Shown here: positions 17,191-25,808 of the stretch, in pieces
How positions within the stretch are numbered: position 1 is the first letter of the stretch
Layout of the letters: each line of letters begins with the position of its first letter
Source: Flavobacteriaceae bacterium
Lineage (GTDB): Bacteria; Bacteroidota; Bacteroidia; Flavobacteriales; Flavobacteriaceae
NCBI GenBank assembly: GCA_029238515.1
Contig: JAQWFW010000013.1
Location: 1 to 64,000 of the forward strand
Length of the DNA: 64,000 nt
Reading direction: 5' to 3'
The notes under the pieces: model-generated
What the model saw: only the letters and a program-made list of their open reading frames with translations
Told to the model about the DNA's origin: nothing
Database searches by the model: none
Program-made: the position numbers and the translations under genes

Positions 17191-19248
17191 ATGAAAACAA
17201 TAAAATATTTATTTAGTTTATGTCTCGTTGTAGCAACTGTTTTGAGCTGCGTCGATGATGAAAAAAATGTAAACTTAAGTGATGTTCAAGCGCCAACTGC
17301 GCTAGAACTGAGGTTTGATGTTACACAAGACAATACTGGGTTGGTGACCCTCACCCCAACCGCAGAAGGGGCAATATCTTTTGATATCACATTAGGAGAC
17401 GACACACCCGAAGCTTTAGAAGTTGAAAATGGTGCGAATGCCCAGCATACCTATGAAGAAGGGGTGTATACTGTAACGGCTACGGCCTATGGTATTACGG
17501 GCCTTTCTACTACACTGAGCCAAGAATTAGTGGTGTCTTTTCAAGCACCTGAAAATCTTGTAGTAACTGTTGAAAATGATTTATCTCAGTCAAAACAAGT
17601 CAATGTTACCGTTGAAGCGGATTATGCCATTACTTTTGATGTCTATTCAGGCGAATCAGGAAATAATGATCCTGTATCAGCCAACATTGGAGACACTGCG
17701 GCTGTGCAATACAATGAAGCAGGGATTTATGACATCACTATTGAAGTAAAAGGTGCTGCTATTGAAACAACAACATACGTTCAAGAAGATTTTGAAGTCA
17801 CAGAAATTTTAGCACCTACAACACCTGCACCAACGCCACCTAATCGGCAAGCAGATGATGTAGTTTCTATTTTTAGTAATGCCTACACGAATGTTACACT
17901 TGACGAACTTCCAACAACTTGGTCTGCTGGAGGTTTTGCAGCTACAACAATTGGAACTGATGATGTTTGGAAGCTCACACAATTGGATTTCCTTGGGATG
18001 GTTTCTAATTATGCCAATGGGATAGATTTATCACAAATGGAAACCATGCACATAGACTACTGGGTACCAGACAATGTAACTAGTGAACTTCTGGTCAAAA
18101 TAGTAAACACTGTTGATGGCGGAGAGGACATCGAATCATTAGGAACTACAGTTGCTGGATCTTGGCAGTCAGTTGAGATTGATATGACTGAATTTGACAC
18201 TGGTGGGGACTTGACAAATAGAGAGAAAATTACTCAGATTCTCATAGACTATGATCAGGTGCCTGCGGGAGTTGCTTCAATTGTGTATGTAGATAATTTT
18301 TATTTCTACAAACAACCAGCAAACTCAACGGCTCAAGTAATTACTTTTGAAGGGGGATTAGAATTTTCCTCTTTTGAAGGTGGAGATATTGGTGTTGTTG
18401 CCAATCCTGACACAAATGGAAATACTTCTAGTTCTGTAGCCAGAATGATTAAAGGTGCAGGTGCAAATTATGCTGGATCAAAAATTACTCTTGCATCACC
18501 GTTTGATTTTAGTTCATCATCTACCGTTAGTTTGAAAATATGGTCGCCAAGAGTTGGACTAAATCTATTGATGAAATTTGAAGATGATGTACTATGGCCA
18601 AACACTACAGGGTCAGCTGAAATCACAGCTACAACCACTGTTGCTAACCAATGGGAGACACTAACGTTTGACCACTCTGGAATAAGCTCTAGCGTTGATT
18701 GGTACAACATGGTACTCATCATGGACAATGGTACTTCAGGCGATGGTTCTGCAAACTATACGATATACTTAGACGATATCTCAACTAGTCCAGTGCTCGA
18801 TTTTGAACCAGAATATTCTGACCTAACTTCTTTTGAAGGAGGAGTGTTAAGCGTTGTTGCTAATCCTGATACTAATGGTAATACATCTGGTAGTGTTGCA
18901 AAAATGGTTAAGGGATCGGGCGCAAATTATGCTGGATCAAAAATTACTGTTCCAGCGCCATTTAATATAAATTCAGCAACCGTAACAGTGAAAGTATGGT
19001 CGCCGAGAGTTGGACTAAATCTATTGATGAAATTTGAAGATGATGCATTATGGCCAAACACTACAGGGTCAGCTGAAATTACAGCGACAACCACTGTTGC
19101 CAACCAATGGGAAACCTTGACGTTCAATCATTCAGGGATTAGTGATAGCGTCGATTGGTACAACATGGTCCTCATCATGGATAATGGCACTTCAGGCGAT
19201 GGTTCTGCAAACTACACGATTTACTTAGACGATATAACAATAAATTAA
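17191..19248 (+). CDS. Multimodular surface glycan-binding lipoprotein (PKD-like plus repeated CBM-like modules)
   Basis: A 685-residue lipoprotein (lipobox Cys near residue 20, ATVLSCVDD) without a catalytic signature. It has two PKD/Ig-like segments at about 30-210, and a proline linker (APTTPAPTPPNR). A first beta-sandwich at about 219-376 contains VVSIFSNAYTNVTLDELPTT, of the sort attached to flavobacterial laminarinases. Two further near-identical modules follow at about 392-530 and 545-685. It lies directly after susD, where SusE/F-type glycan-binding proteins sit in such loci. The inferred role is to hold beta-glucan at the cell surface. Ligand binding by the duplicated modules is a guess from architecture. 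Confidence 0.8.
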   Translation: MKTIKYLFSLCLVVATVLSCVDDEKNVNLSDVQAPTALELRFDVTQDNTGLVTLTPTAEGAISFDITLGDDTPEALEVENGANAQHTYEEGVYTVTATAYGITGLSTTLSQELVVSFQAPENLVVTVENDLSQSKQVNVTVEADYAITFDVYSGESGNNDPVSANIGDTAAVQYNEAGIYDITIEVKGAAIETTTYVQEDFEVTEILAPTTPAPTPPNRQADDVVSIFSNAYTNVTLDELPTTWSAGGFAATTIGTDDVWKLTQLDFLGMVSNYANGIDLSQMETMHIDYWVPDNVTSELLVKIVNTVDGGEDIESLGTTVAGSWQSVEIDMTEFDTGGDLTNREKITQILIDYDQVPAGVASIVYVDNFYFYKQPANSTAQVITFEGGLEFSSFEGGDIGVVANPDTNGNTSSSVARMIKGAGANYAGSKITLASPFDFSSSSTVSLKIWSPRVGLNLLMKFEDDVLWPNTTGSAEITATTTVANQWETLTFDHSGISSSVDWYNMVLIMDNGTSGDGSANYTIYLDDISTSPVLDFEPEYSDLTSFEGGVLSVVANPDTNGNTSGSVAKMVKGSGANYAGSKITVPAPFNINSATVTVKVWSPRVGLNLLMKFEDDALWPNTTGSAEITATTTVANQWETLTFNHSGISDSVDWYNMVLIMDNGTSGDGSANYTIYLDDITIN
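18364..19245 (+). repeat. Tandem in-frame duplication of a ~140-residue module
   Basis: Units at about 18364-18780 and 18823-19245, offset by 459 bases, encode two almost identical modules (both start with SFEGG and end in ANYTIYLDDI). The core around 18541-18640 and 19000-19099 is nearly identical at the DNA level (for example ACACTACAGGGTCAGCTGAA in both), with mostly synonymous changes elsewhere. This fits a fairly recent duplication, or continued gene conversion. Confidence 0.9.
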
Positions 19249-19260
19249 TTTCAAGAAATT

Positions 19261-20229
19261 ATGAAAAATTTAAAATATTTATCAATACTATTTCTTTCCA
19301 TGCTTGTAGTTACTGCATGTGAAGAAAATGACCATGAGTTTGGACCAATTGTCACTCCAACAAACTTAGGGGTTAATGCTGTAATCATTGGTTTAGACGC
19401 TGATAATCCATATGGTGATGGCGATGGAAATGTTACTTTTACAGCTACTGCTGATAATGCTTTAGCATACCAGTTTGATTTTGGTGATGGAAAGTCGGCA
19501 ACAGTGTCCTCAGGGGTATACACACACACCTATACAAAATCTGGAGTTCACCCTTACACGGTGATTATAAGTGCTGTAGGAACCGCAGGAGTGCTATCGA
19601 GTACAACAGTAGATGTCGAAGTGTTTTTCTCCTTTGTAGATGAAGAAGCCGAAACCTTTTTGGCTGGAGGATTAGACGTAGGTGATACCAAAACATGGGT
19701 TTGGGCATCTGATATCCCACTTCATGTTGGCTTAGGACCAGTTACCGATGATTATGGAAATGGCGAGTTTGCTTTTGAGGCCTGGTGGAATTCCATTGGA
19801 CCAAATGATGCTGAAAAATCCTGTATGTATACCAACGAATTTGTGTTTACGCAAACCGCTGATGGGATGACTTTTGAGCAAACTGTTGGTCCTGCGTTTG
19901 TGCCAGGGACCTACGCAAGCATTATTGGTCTTGCTGGTGATGTGTGTCACGACGAATCTGAAATCTCTACAATGTTTGGTGTTAAAAATGTTTCATTTTT
20001 ACCATCAACTTCGAAAGCTGCCTTGGAAGGTTCATATGGTGAGGATGCGGCAGGAGTTCCAATTCCATACCGTGGAACAAGCTTTGATATCTCTGATGGT
20101 GGTTTTATGGGATGGTATGTAGGCGATGTCGTGTATGATATCATTTCCATCACAGCGAATACAATGCATGTACGTTGTATCCAAGAAGGCGGCGGCTTTG
20201 CATGGTATGCAAGATATAAATCTGAATAA
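19261..20229 (+). CDS. PKD-domain surface lipoprotein of the glucan locus
   Basis: A 322-residue lipoprotein with lipobox Cys near residue 20 (LVVTACEEND). Residues about 35-125 are a PKD domain (VTFTATADNALAYQFDFGDG to YTHTYTKSGVHPYTV). The remaining ~190 residues form an unrecognised, aromatic-rich beta domain (TWVWASDIPLHVGLGP, FAFEAWWNSIGPND), which could be a glycan-binding module. It has no glycosidase motif. It is followed directly by an intrinsic terminator and so closes the susCD transcript. The PKD domain is related to the one at the N-terminus of the next gene's GH16 enzyme. Confidence 0.8.
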   Translation: MKNLKYLSILFLSMLVVTACEENDHEFGPIVTPTNLGVNAVIIGLDADNPYGDGDGNVTFTATADNALAYQFDFGDGKSATVSSGVYTHTYTKSGVHPYTVIISAVGTAGVLSSTTVDVEVFFSFVDEEAETFLAGGLDVGDTKTWVWASDIPLHVGLGPVTDDYGNGEFAFEAWWNSIGPNDAEKSCMYTNEFVFTQTADGMTFEQTVGPAFVPGTYASIIGLAGDVCHDESEISTMFGVKNVSFLPSTSKAALEGSYGEDAAGVPIPYRGTSFDISDGGFMGWYVGDVVYDIISITANTMHVRCIQEGGGFAWYARYKSE

Positions 20230-20242
20230 TCGAATATTTACT

Positions 20243-20273
20243 AGAGGCAGATATTTTTTATCTGCCTCTTTTT
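20243..20273 (+). terminator. Strong intrinsic terminator inside the glucan locus
   Basis: Perfect 11-base-pair stem AGAGGCAGATA (20243-20253) and TATCTGCCTCT (20259-20269) with a five-T loop, followed by T. It separates the binding/transport genes from the hydrolase genes; GH16 starts 13 bases after it. Read-through or partial termination would give more transporter than enzyme mRNA. Confidence 0.9.
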
Positions 20274-20285
20274 ATCTCTTTTACA

Positions 20286-21416
20286 ATGAAAAATAAAACC
20301 TTTTACTTAATATTTAGTATCATTTTTTGCTTTTCGGCACTAAATTTTTCTTGTTCATCTGGCGGAGACGGAGGAGGTGGCGGTAATGATAATGACGGAA
20401 CAGAGCAAATTATTCCTTCAAATCTTGTCGTTAATGTTACTATTCAAGGACAAGATCCCCAAAATCCAAATGGGGATGGTTCAGGACAATTTTCGGTTAC
20501 GGCTACAGCTACAAATGCAGTAGAATATGGATTTAAAGTAGGAAGCAGCCCTACAGAAACTAATAATACAACAGGTGTATTTTCATATACACTTACTGAT
20601 GCAGGTACGAATCAATTTCAACTCTACGTTTATGCGTATTCAAGCACCGACGATAGAATCAGTAAGGTTAACAATTTAACAGTTTATGTTGAAGGAAACG
20701 GTGGTTCAGGGAACAACGATGTTTTAGTATGGTCAGACGAATTTGATGGTACAGGAGCAATTGACTCCTCCAAATGGACTACAGAAACCGGAGGCGGTGG
20801 ATGGGGTAACCAAGAGGTTCAAATTTATACTTCAAGTACAAACAATGTTAAGAGAGAAGGAGGAGTCCTAAAAATAAAAGCGATTAAAGAATCAAACGGA
20901 ACTTACTCTTCTGCACGCATCAAAACTCAAGATAAATTTGAGTTTAAGTACGGCCGTGTTGAAATCCGTGCAAAACTACCTTCAGCACAAGGGACTTGGC
21001 CAGCATTATGGATGTTAGGCGCAAATTTCCCAGAAAATGGAGTTGGGTGGCCGCAATGTGGAGAGATCGACATTATGGAACAATTTCAAAATAAAAATAA
21101 GGTAAAATCAACTTTACATTGGAAGTTATCTAGTGGAGAACGAGGCGAATACGGACAAGAAACCAATAACACTACATCAACCGATTGGCATATTTATTCC
21201 ATAAATTGGACAGAAACAAGTATTAAATCATTCTTAGATGGTAATCAATTCTTTTCGATGGATATTGATGGATCTGGAATTGCTCCTTATTTTCCATTTA
21301 ATAAAGAATTCTTTTTCATTTTTAACATAGCCATGGGGGGCACGTTGGGCGGTGAAATTGACCCGGCCTTCACGCAAGATACTATGGAAGTAGATTATAT
21401 CAGGGTATATCAATAA
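20286..21416 (+). CDS. GH16 endo-beta-1,3-glucanase (laminarinase-like) lipoprotein with PKD domain
   Basis: Secreted glycoside hydrolase of 376 aa. Lipobox Cys near residue 23 (LNFSCSSGGDGGGGG), a glycine-rich spacer like those of surface-exported flavobacterial lipoproteins, a PKD-like domain (about 40-140), then a GH16 catalytic domain (about 145-376). Catalytic motif CGEIDIMEQ places nucleophile Glu260, Asp262 and acid/base Glu265. WPALWMLG and the ending VDYIRVYQ fit the laminarinase group of GH16. The expected reaction is internal cleavage of beta-1,3-glucan at the cell surface. Mixed-linkage glucan is an alternative substrate. It starts an enzyme cluster with GH3 one base downstream. 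Confidence 0.92.
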   Translation: MKNKTFYLIFSIIFCFSALNFSCSSGGDGGGGGNDNDGTEQIIPSNLVVNVTIQGQDPQNPNGDGSGQFSVTATATNAVEYGFKVGSSPTETNNTTGVFSYTLTDAGTNQFQLYVYAYSSTDDRISKVNNLTVYVEGNGGSGNNDVLVWSDEFDGTGAIDSSKWTTETGGGGWGNQEVQIYTSSTNNVKREGGVLKIKAIKESNGTYSSARIKTQDKFEFKYGRVEIRAKLPSAQGTWPALWMLGANFPENGVGWPQCGEIDIMEQFQNKNKVKSTLHWKLSSGERGEYGQETNNTTSTDWHIYSINWTETSIKSFLDGNQFFSMDIDGSGIAPYFPFNKEFFFIFNIAMGGTLGGEIDPAFTQDTMEVDYIRVYQ

Positions 21417-21417
21417 A

Positions 21418-23679
21418 ATGATTAAAGCCAATTTAACATTTTTCACAATAATTGGTTTTTTTGTGCTCAATTCTTGTGGTACTAACCAAAAAAATGACCA
21501 ACTCGATCAGCGCGTGAATGCCTTATTGGCACAAATGACACTTGAGGAGAAAGTCGGTCAAATGAATCAATATTCAAGTTTTTGGGACATCACAGGACCG
21601 ATACCTAAAGAAGGTTCAGCTGCAAAACAATACGACCAATTAAAAAAGGGACTAGTTGGGTCAATGCTCAACGTTCGTGGCGCTGAAAACGTCCGTAAAC
21701 TTCAAAAAATTGCAGTAGAAGAAACCCGTTTAGGGATTCCACTAATTTTTGGATTTGATGTAATTCACGGCTTTAAAACCATTAGTCCTATTCCTTTAGC
21801 AGAAGCAGCAAGTTGGGATTTAGAAGCCATAGAAACTTCAGCTAGAATAGCGGCAACTGAAGCCGCTGCTGCAGGCATCAATTGGACATTCGCTCCCATG
21901 GTCGATATCTCAAGAGATGCACGTTGGGGACGTGTCATGGAAGGCGCAGGAGAGGACCCTTATTTAGGTTCAAAAATTGCTTTTGCAAGAGTAAAGGGCT
22001 TTCAGGGCGATGATCTTTCAGCTCCAACAACCATAGCTGCTTGTGCCAAACACTTTGCAGGTTATGGATTCCCCGAAGCAGGAAAAGAATATAATACAGT
22101 TGACATAGGGACTCAAACCTTGCACAATATGGTTATGCCTCCATTTAAGGCAACCATTGATGCCGGTGTTCGAACTTTTATGAATTCATTTAGTCAACTC
22201 AACGGTATTCCAGCAACAGGAAGCAAATATCTTCAGCGTACGCTACTAAAAGAACAATGGAATTTTGATGGTTTTGTGGTATCCGATTGGGGCTCAATTG
22301 AAGAGATGGTCGAGCATGGTTATGCCGATGATGCCAAACAAGCGGCCCAAATTGCTGTAGAGGCAGGATCCGATATGGATATGCAATCTCTCGCTTATAT
22401 CGATCACTTAATTGATTTAGTCAAATCTAGTGCAGTACCTGAAACACTTATAGACGATGCTGCAAGAAGAATATTACGTGTAAAATTTGAGCTTGGGCTT
22501 TTTGATGATCCTTACAAATACTGTAACGCTGAACGTGAAAAGTCTACAATTGGCCACGAAAAATTTCAAGAAGTGACTTTAGAAATGGCCAAAAAGTCAA
22601 TAGTGCTTTTAAAAAATAAAAATCAACTTTTACCACTAAAAAAGAAAGGATTAAATATAGCGCTTATTGGTGATCTTGCAGATGACAAAACAAGTCCACT
22701 CGGTAATTGGATTTTAGCTGCAGATACTAATTCAGCGGTTTCAGTTCTTGAAGGAATGAAGGCATACGAGGGAAATAACCTTGAATTTTCTGTGGGCGTC
22801 AAGCTCCATACTGGAGTATTAGAATTTGCCAAAGAATTAAATATTAATACTTCAGATAAAAGTGATTTTACAGCCGCATTGAACCTTGCCAAAACTGCAG
22901 ATGTTGTAGTGATGGTTTTAGGAGAACATGGTTTTCATAGCGGAGAAGGAAGAAGTAGAACGCAGCTTGGATTACCAGGGCTACAGCAAGAACTTTTAGA
23001 ACAAGTTTTTAAAGTTAACCAAAACATTATTCTCGTACTCAATAATGGTAGACCACTCGTGTTGGATTGGGCAGATCAGCACATTCCAGCTATTGTTGAA
23101 GCTTGGCAGTTAGGAACACAAAGCGGAAACGCCATTGCGCAGGTGTTGTATGGCGATTACAACCCAAGTGGTAAACTTCCAATGTCGTTTCCTAAATCTA
23201 TAGGTCAAGTGCCCATTTATTACAATTACAAAAGCACAGGGAGGCCAACTTTACCATCACCTGATGAAGTATTTTGGACGCATTATCAAGATGAACAAAA
23301 TGCACCACTTTATCCTTTTGGATACGGCCTGAGCTATACCACTTTTGCATATAGTAATCTAAAAATTAATAGTCAAAATGACACATCAATTGATGTTAGT
23401 GTGGAAGTTACAAACACAGGGAATGTTCAGGGTAATGAGGTCGTTCAGTTGTATGTAAAAGATCATTTTGCAAGACCTACACAACCCATAAAAAGTCTTA
23501 AAGGGTTTGAATTAGTTGATTTAAATCCTAATCAAACCAAAACAGTACATTTCACGCTTGCCGAAGCTGAACTAGGGTTTTATGATAATGATGGAAAATT
23601 TATAGTACAACCCGGTGATTTTTCTATATATGTTGGAGGAGATTCCACAACAGAACTTAATACCAAATTTAAATTATGA
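21418..23679 (+). CDS. GH3 beta-glucosidase, lipoprotein
   Basis: Exo-acting enzyme of 753 aa that releases glucose from the non-reducing end of beta-gluco-oligosaccharides. Lipobox Cys near residue 20 (FVLNSCGTN). N-terminal (alpha/beta)8 domain with KHFAGYG (residues about 220) and nucleophile Asp290 in FDGFVVSDWGS, alpha/beta sandwich domain (VVMVLGEHGFHSGEGRSRTQ with the likely acid/base Glu), then a C-terminal fibronectin-like domain (VEVTNTGNVQGNEVVQLYV). Length and order are those of full GH3 enzymes. It overlaps the next GH16 by 4 bases, so both are made together; probably periplasmic-facing or surface-bound. Confidence 0.94.
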   Translation: MIKANLTFFTIIGFFVLNSCGTNQKNDQLDQRVNALLAQMTLEEKVGQMNQYSSFWDITGPIPKEGSAAKQYDQLKKGLVGSMLNVRGAENVRKLQKIAVEETRLGIPLIFGFDVIHGFKTISPIPLAEAASWDLEAIETSARIAATEAAAAGINWTFAPMVDISRDARWGRVMEGAGEDPYLGSKIAFARVKGFQGDDLSAPTTIAACAKHFAGYGFPEAGKEYNTVDIGTQTLHNMVMPPFKATIDAGVRTFMNSFSQLNGIPATGSKYLQRTLLKEQWNFDGFVVSDWGSIEEMVEHGYADDAKQAAQIAVEAGSDMDMQSLAYIDHLIDLVKSSAVPETLIDDAARRILRVKFELGLFDDPYKYCNAEREKSTIGHEKFQEVTLEMAKKSIVLLKNKNQLLPLKKKGLNIALIGDLADDKTSPLGNWILAADTNSAVSVLEGMKAYEGNNLEFSVGVKLHTGVLEFAKELNINTSDKSDFTAALNLAKTADVVVMVLGEHGFHSGEGRSRTQLGLPGLQQELLEQVFKVNQNIILVLNNGRPLVLDWADQHIPAIVEAWQLGTQSGNAIAQVLYGDYNPSGKLPMSFPKSIGQVPIYYNYKSTGRPTLPSPDEVFWTHYQDEQNAPLYPFGYGLSYTTFAYSNLKINSQNDTSIDVSVEVTNTGNVQGNEVVQLYVKDHFARPTQPIKSLKGFELVDLNPNQTKTVHFTLAEAELGFYDNDGKFIVQPGDFSIYVGGDSTTELNTKFKL

Positions 23680-24455
23680 TGTTGTTTAGAATTTTACTTA
23701 TACTGTCTTTTGCATTTATCACAAAAACTAGTGATAACCCTGGAAAGCGAATGATATTTACAGAAGATTTTGAACAATCTTTTTTGGATTTAAATCGTTG
23801 GAATTATGAGTTAGGGGACGGATGTCCTAATCTTTGTGGATGGGGTAATAAAGAATACCAACACTATACAAAAGAAAATATTTTTGTACGTGATGAAAAG
23901 CTTATTATCAAAGCTACAAAAGAGGGCGACCAGTATTTTTCAGGCCGTATCACGACCAAAGATAAAATGGAGTTTCAATACGGCACAGTTGAGGTCAAAG
24001 CAAAACTTCCTCAAGGATTAGGAGTTTGGCCAGCAATTTGGATGCTTGGGCACGATATAGACAATAATGTTTGGCCAAATTGCGGAGAAATTGACATTAT
24101 GGAATACGTTGGGAGAATGCCTGGTAAAATCCATACCACATTGCACACTCAAGACAGTTATGGTGTTTCAAAAAACACAAAAATTACAACTTTAGAAGAT
24201 ATTGAAAATGGCTTTCATGTGTATAAAATGCAATGGAACGAACATCAAATTCAATTTTCTATTGACGATAATGTAGTTTATACCTTTGCACCTACAAAAA
24301 AAACAGAAGAAATTTGGCCTTTCGACAAACCGTTTTACTTGATTTTGAATTTAGCTGTAGGCGGATATTTTGGTGGATTCGAGGTTGACGATTCTGTTTT
24401 TCCACAAGAGTTTGTAATCGATTATATCAAGGTTTACAAAGATTCTAATCTTTAA
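23676..24455 (+). CDS. Second GH16 endo-beta-1,3-glucanase, no lipobox
   Basis: A 259-residue enzyme: an N-terminal hydrophobic export signal (LLFRILLILSFAFITK-like, about 20 residues) without a cysteine, then a single GH16 domain. Catalytic motif CGEIDIMEY with Glu138, Asp140 and Glu143; WPAIWMLG and the final DYIKVYK are present. It has no PKD or CBM module, unlike the first GH16, so it is probably free in the periplasm and trims imported oligosaccharides. Start may be the first or second ATG. The 3' end overlaps the convergent waaA gene by 11 bases, so any terminator lies inside coding sequence. Confidence 0.9.
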   Translation: MMLFRILLILSFAFITKTSDNPGKRMIFTEDFEQSFLDLNRWNYELGDGCPNLCGWGNKEYQHYTKENIFVRDEKLIIKATKEGDQYFSGRITTKDKMEFQYGTVEVKAKLPQGLGVWPAIWMLGHDIDNNVWPNCGEIDIMEYVGRMPGKIHTTLHTQDSYGVSKNTKITTLEDIENGFHVYKMQWNEHQIQFSIDDNVVYTFAPTKKTEEIWPFDKPFYLILNLAVGGYFGGFEVDDSVFPQEFVIDYIKVYKDSNL

Positions 24456-25689
24456 GCAAAAAGTTTTTTACTTTTTCTAGAATTGCGGTTGAAGCACCTT
24501 TGTTGTTTGCAACATAGACTCCGTTTTTTTGTCCACAATTTTTTCTATGCTTTTCATCTTTGATTAATCCATCTAATACATTGTTCAAATCAGCAGAATT
24601 TTTGACACTAAAAAGGCCTCCATCTTGTAGCATTTCTTTTGCTTCAGGAAATTTTTGATAATTTTTCCCAATAATAATAGGGATGCCAAAAACTGCTGCT
24701 TCAAGCGTATTGTGCAATCCACTTGTTCCCATACCACCGCCAATGTAAGCTATGTCGGCATAGCTGTAAACTTTAGACAATAGCCCTATAGTATCGACAA
24801 TAAAAACCTGTTTTTCAGCCAGTGTTTCTTCTTTATAATTTGAATATAAGACCGCTTTGGAGCCCAAAGCGTCCTTCAGTTTTTGTATTTTTTGCTTTTG
24901 AATTAGATGAGGAGCAATGATAAATTTGATTGATTTTGGAGCATTTTGTATGTATGGAATCAATACCTGTTCGTCTTCAAACCAAGTACTTCCAGCAACA
25001 ATGCACAGTTTGCCATTTTTAAAATCTTCAATAAACGGAAGAGTGTTGTCTTGCTTTAATTGATTTGATACACGATCAAATCTAGTGTCTTTTGCTATTG
25101 TAATGTTTTGATAACCAATATTTTGTAATAATTTTTTTGATTCAATATTTTGAGTAAATATATGATCAAAACAAAAAAACAGACGCTTCCATTGTTTGCC
25201 ATAAAATTTAAAAAAGTACTGATCAGGCCGTAACAATGCCGAAATTAAAACAACTTTAGCGGTGTGATTTTTTAAAGCTTTTAAATAATTAGGCCACAAT
25301 TCATATTTCACAAAAACGACAAGTTTGGGATCTGTCAATTGAAGAAATTTATGCACCTTTTTCTTGGTATCCAAAGGAAGATATACTGTAATTGGTGTGA
25401 TTGGATTTTCTTTTCGAATTTCGTAGCCAGATGGTGAAAAAAAAGAAAGCACAATTTTTGTCTCTGGATTTTTTGCCTTTAGTTGCTCAAATACTGGTAA
25501 GCCCTGCTCATACTCGCCCAATGAAGCGCAATGAAACCAAAAAACATCATCACCTTTTTGAATATGCTTTTGAAGAATTTTAAAAGTATTTTGACGTCCA
25601 TCAATACCTTTTTTTAGCTTCGTATTAAAACGCCCAAACACTGGAAGCAATAAACGTACTAGTTCAGTAACAAAATTATAGATGGCCAT
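24445..25689 (-). CDS. waaA: 3-deoxy-D-manno-octulosonic acid transferase (Kdo transferase)
   Basis: Adds Kdo from CMP-Kdo to the lipid A precursor at the inner-membrane cytosolic face. It is 414 aa, typical for WaaA. The GT30-type N-terminal half shows DGRQNTFKILQKHI and FWFHCASLGEYEQGLPVFEQL (catalytic Glu in LGEYEQ). The C-terminal half has VDTIGLLSKVYSYADIAYIGGG and GLHNTLEAAVFGIPII, the sugar-nucleotide site. The ATG at 25689 is taken rather than the TTG one codon earlier. It stands alone, divergent from the DegT gene. Confidence 0.93.
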   Translation of the reverse strand: MAIYNFVTELVRLLLPVFGRFNTKLKKGIDGRQNTFKILQKHIQKGDDVFWFHCASLGEYEQGLPVFEQLKAKNPETKIVLSFFSPSGYEIRKENPITPITVYLPLDTKKKVHKFLQLTDPKLVVFVKYELWPNYLKALKNHTAKVVLISALLRPDQYFFKFYGKQWKRLFFCFDHIFTQNIESKKLLQNIGYQNITIAKDTRFDRVSNQLKQDNTLPFIEDFKNGKLCIVAGSTWFEDEQVLIPYIQNAPKSIKFIIAPHLIQKQKIQKLKDALGSKAVLYSNYKEETLAEKQVFIVDTIGLLSKVYSYADIAYIGGGMGTSGLHNTLEAAVFGIPIIIGKNYQKFPEAKEMLQDGGLFSVKNSADLNNVLDGLIKDEKHRKNCGQKNGVYVANNKGASTAILEKVKNFLLKD

Positions 25690-25740
25690 CAATGCGCTTT
25701 AATTTATAACAAAAATACATTCTTTATCTTAATTTTAGCA

Positions 25741-25768
25741 TTTGCCCATCGCTATTTTTGTATTTTTG
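25741..25768 (+). promoter_or_regulatory. Candidate promoter with two tandem -7 boxes
   Basis: TTTG at 25741-25744 is followed after 16 bases by TATTTTTG at 25761-25768, an exact TAnnTTTG match. A second identical TATTTTTG directly precedes it (25753-25760). The start codon of the DegT gene is at 25809. The duplicated box could allow two start sites. Confidence 0.45.
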
Positions 25769-25808
25769 TGGTGCACAGAATGGATGTGTTATCAATCAAA
25801 ATAACGCT

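Noticed and set aside
18364-19245. Direct repeats considered as a CRISPR-like or mobile repeat
   Set aside because: Units are ~420 bases, in frame and encode protein modules; there are no short regularly spaced repeats.
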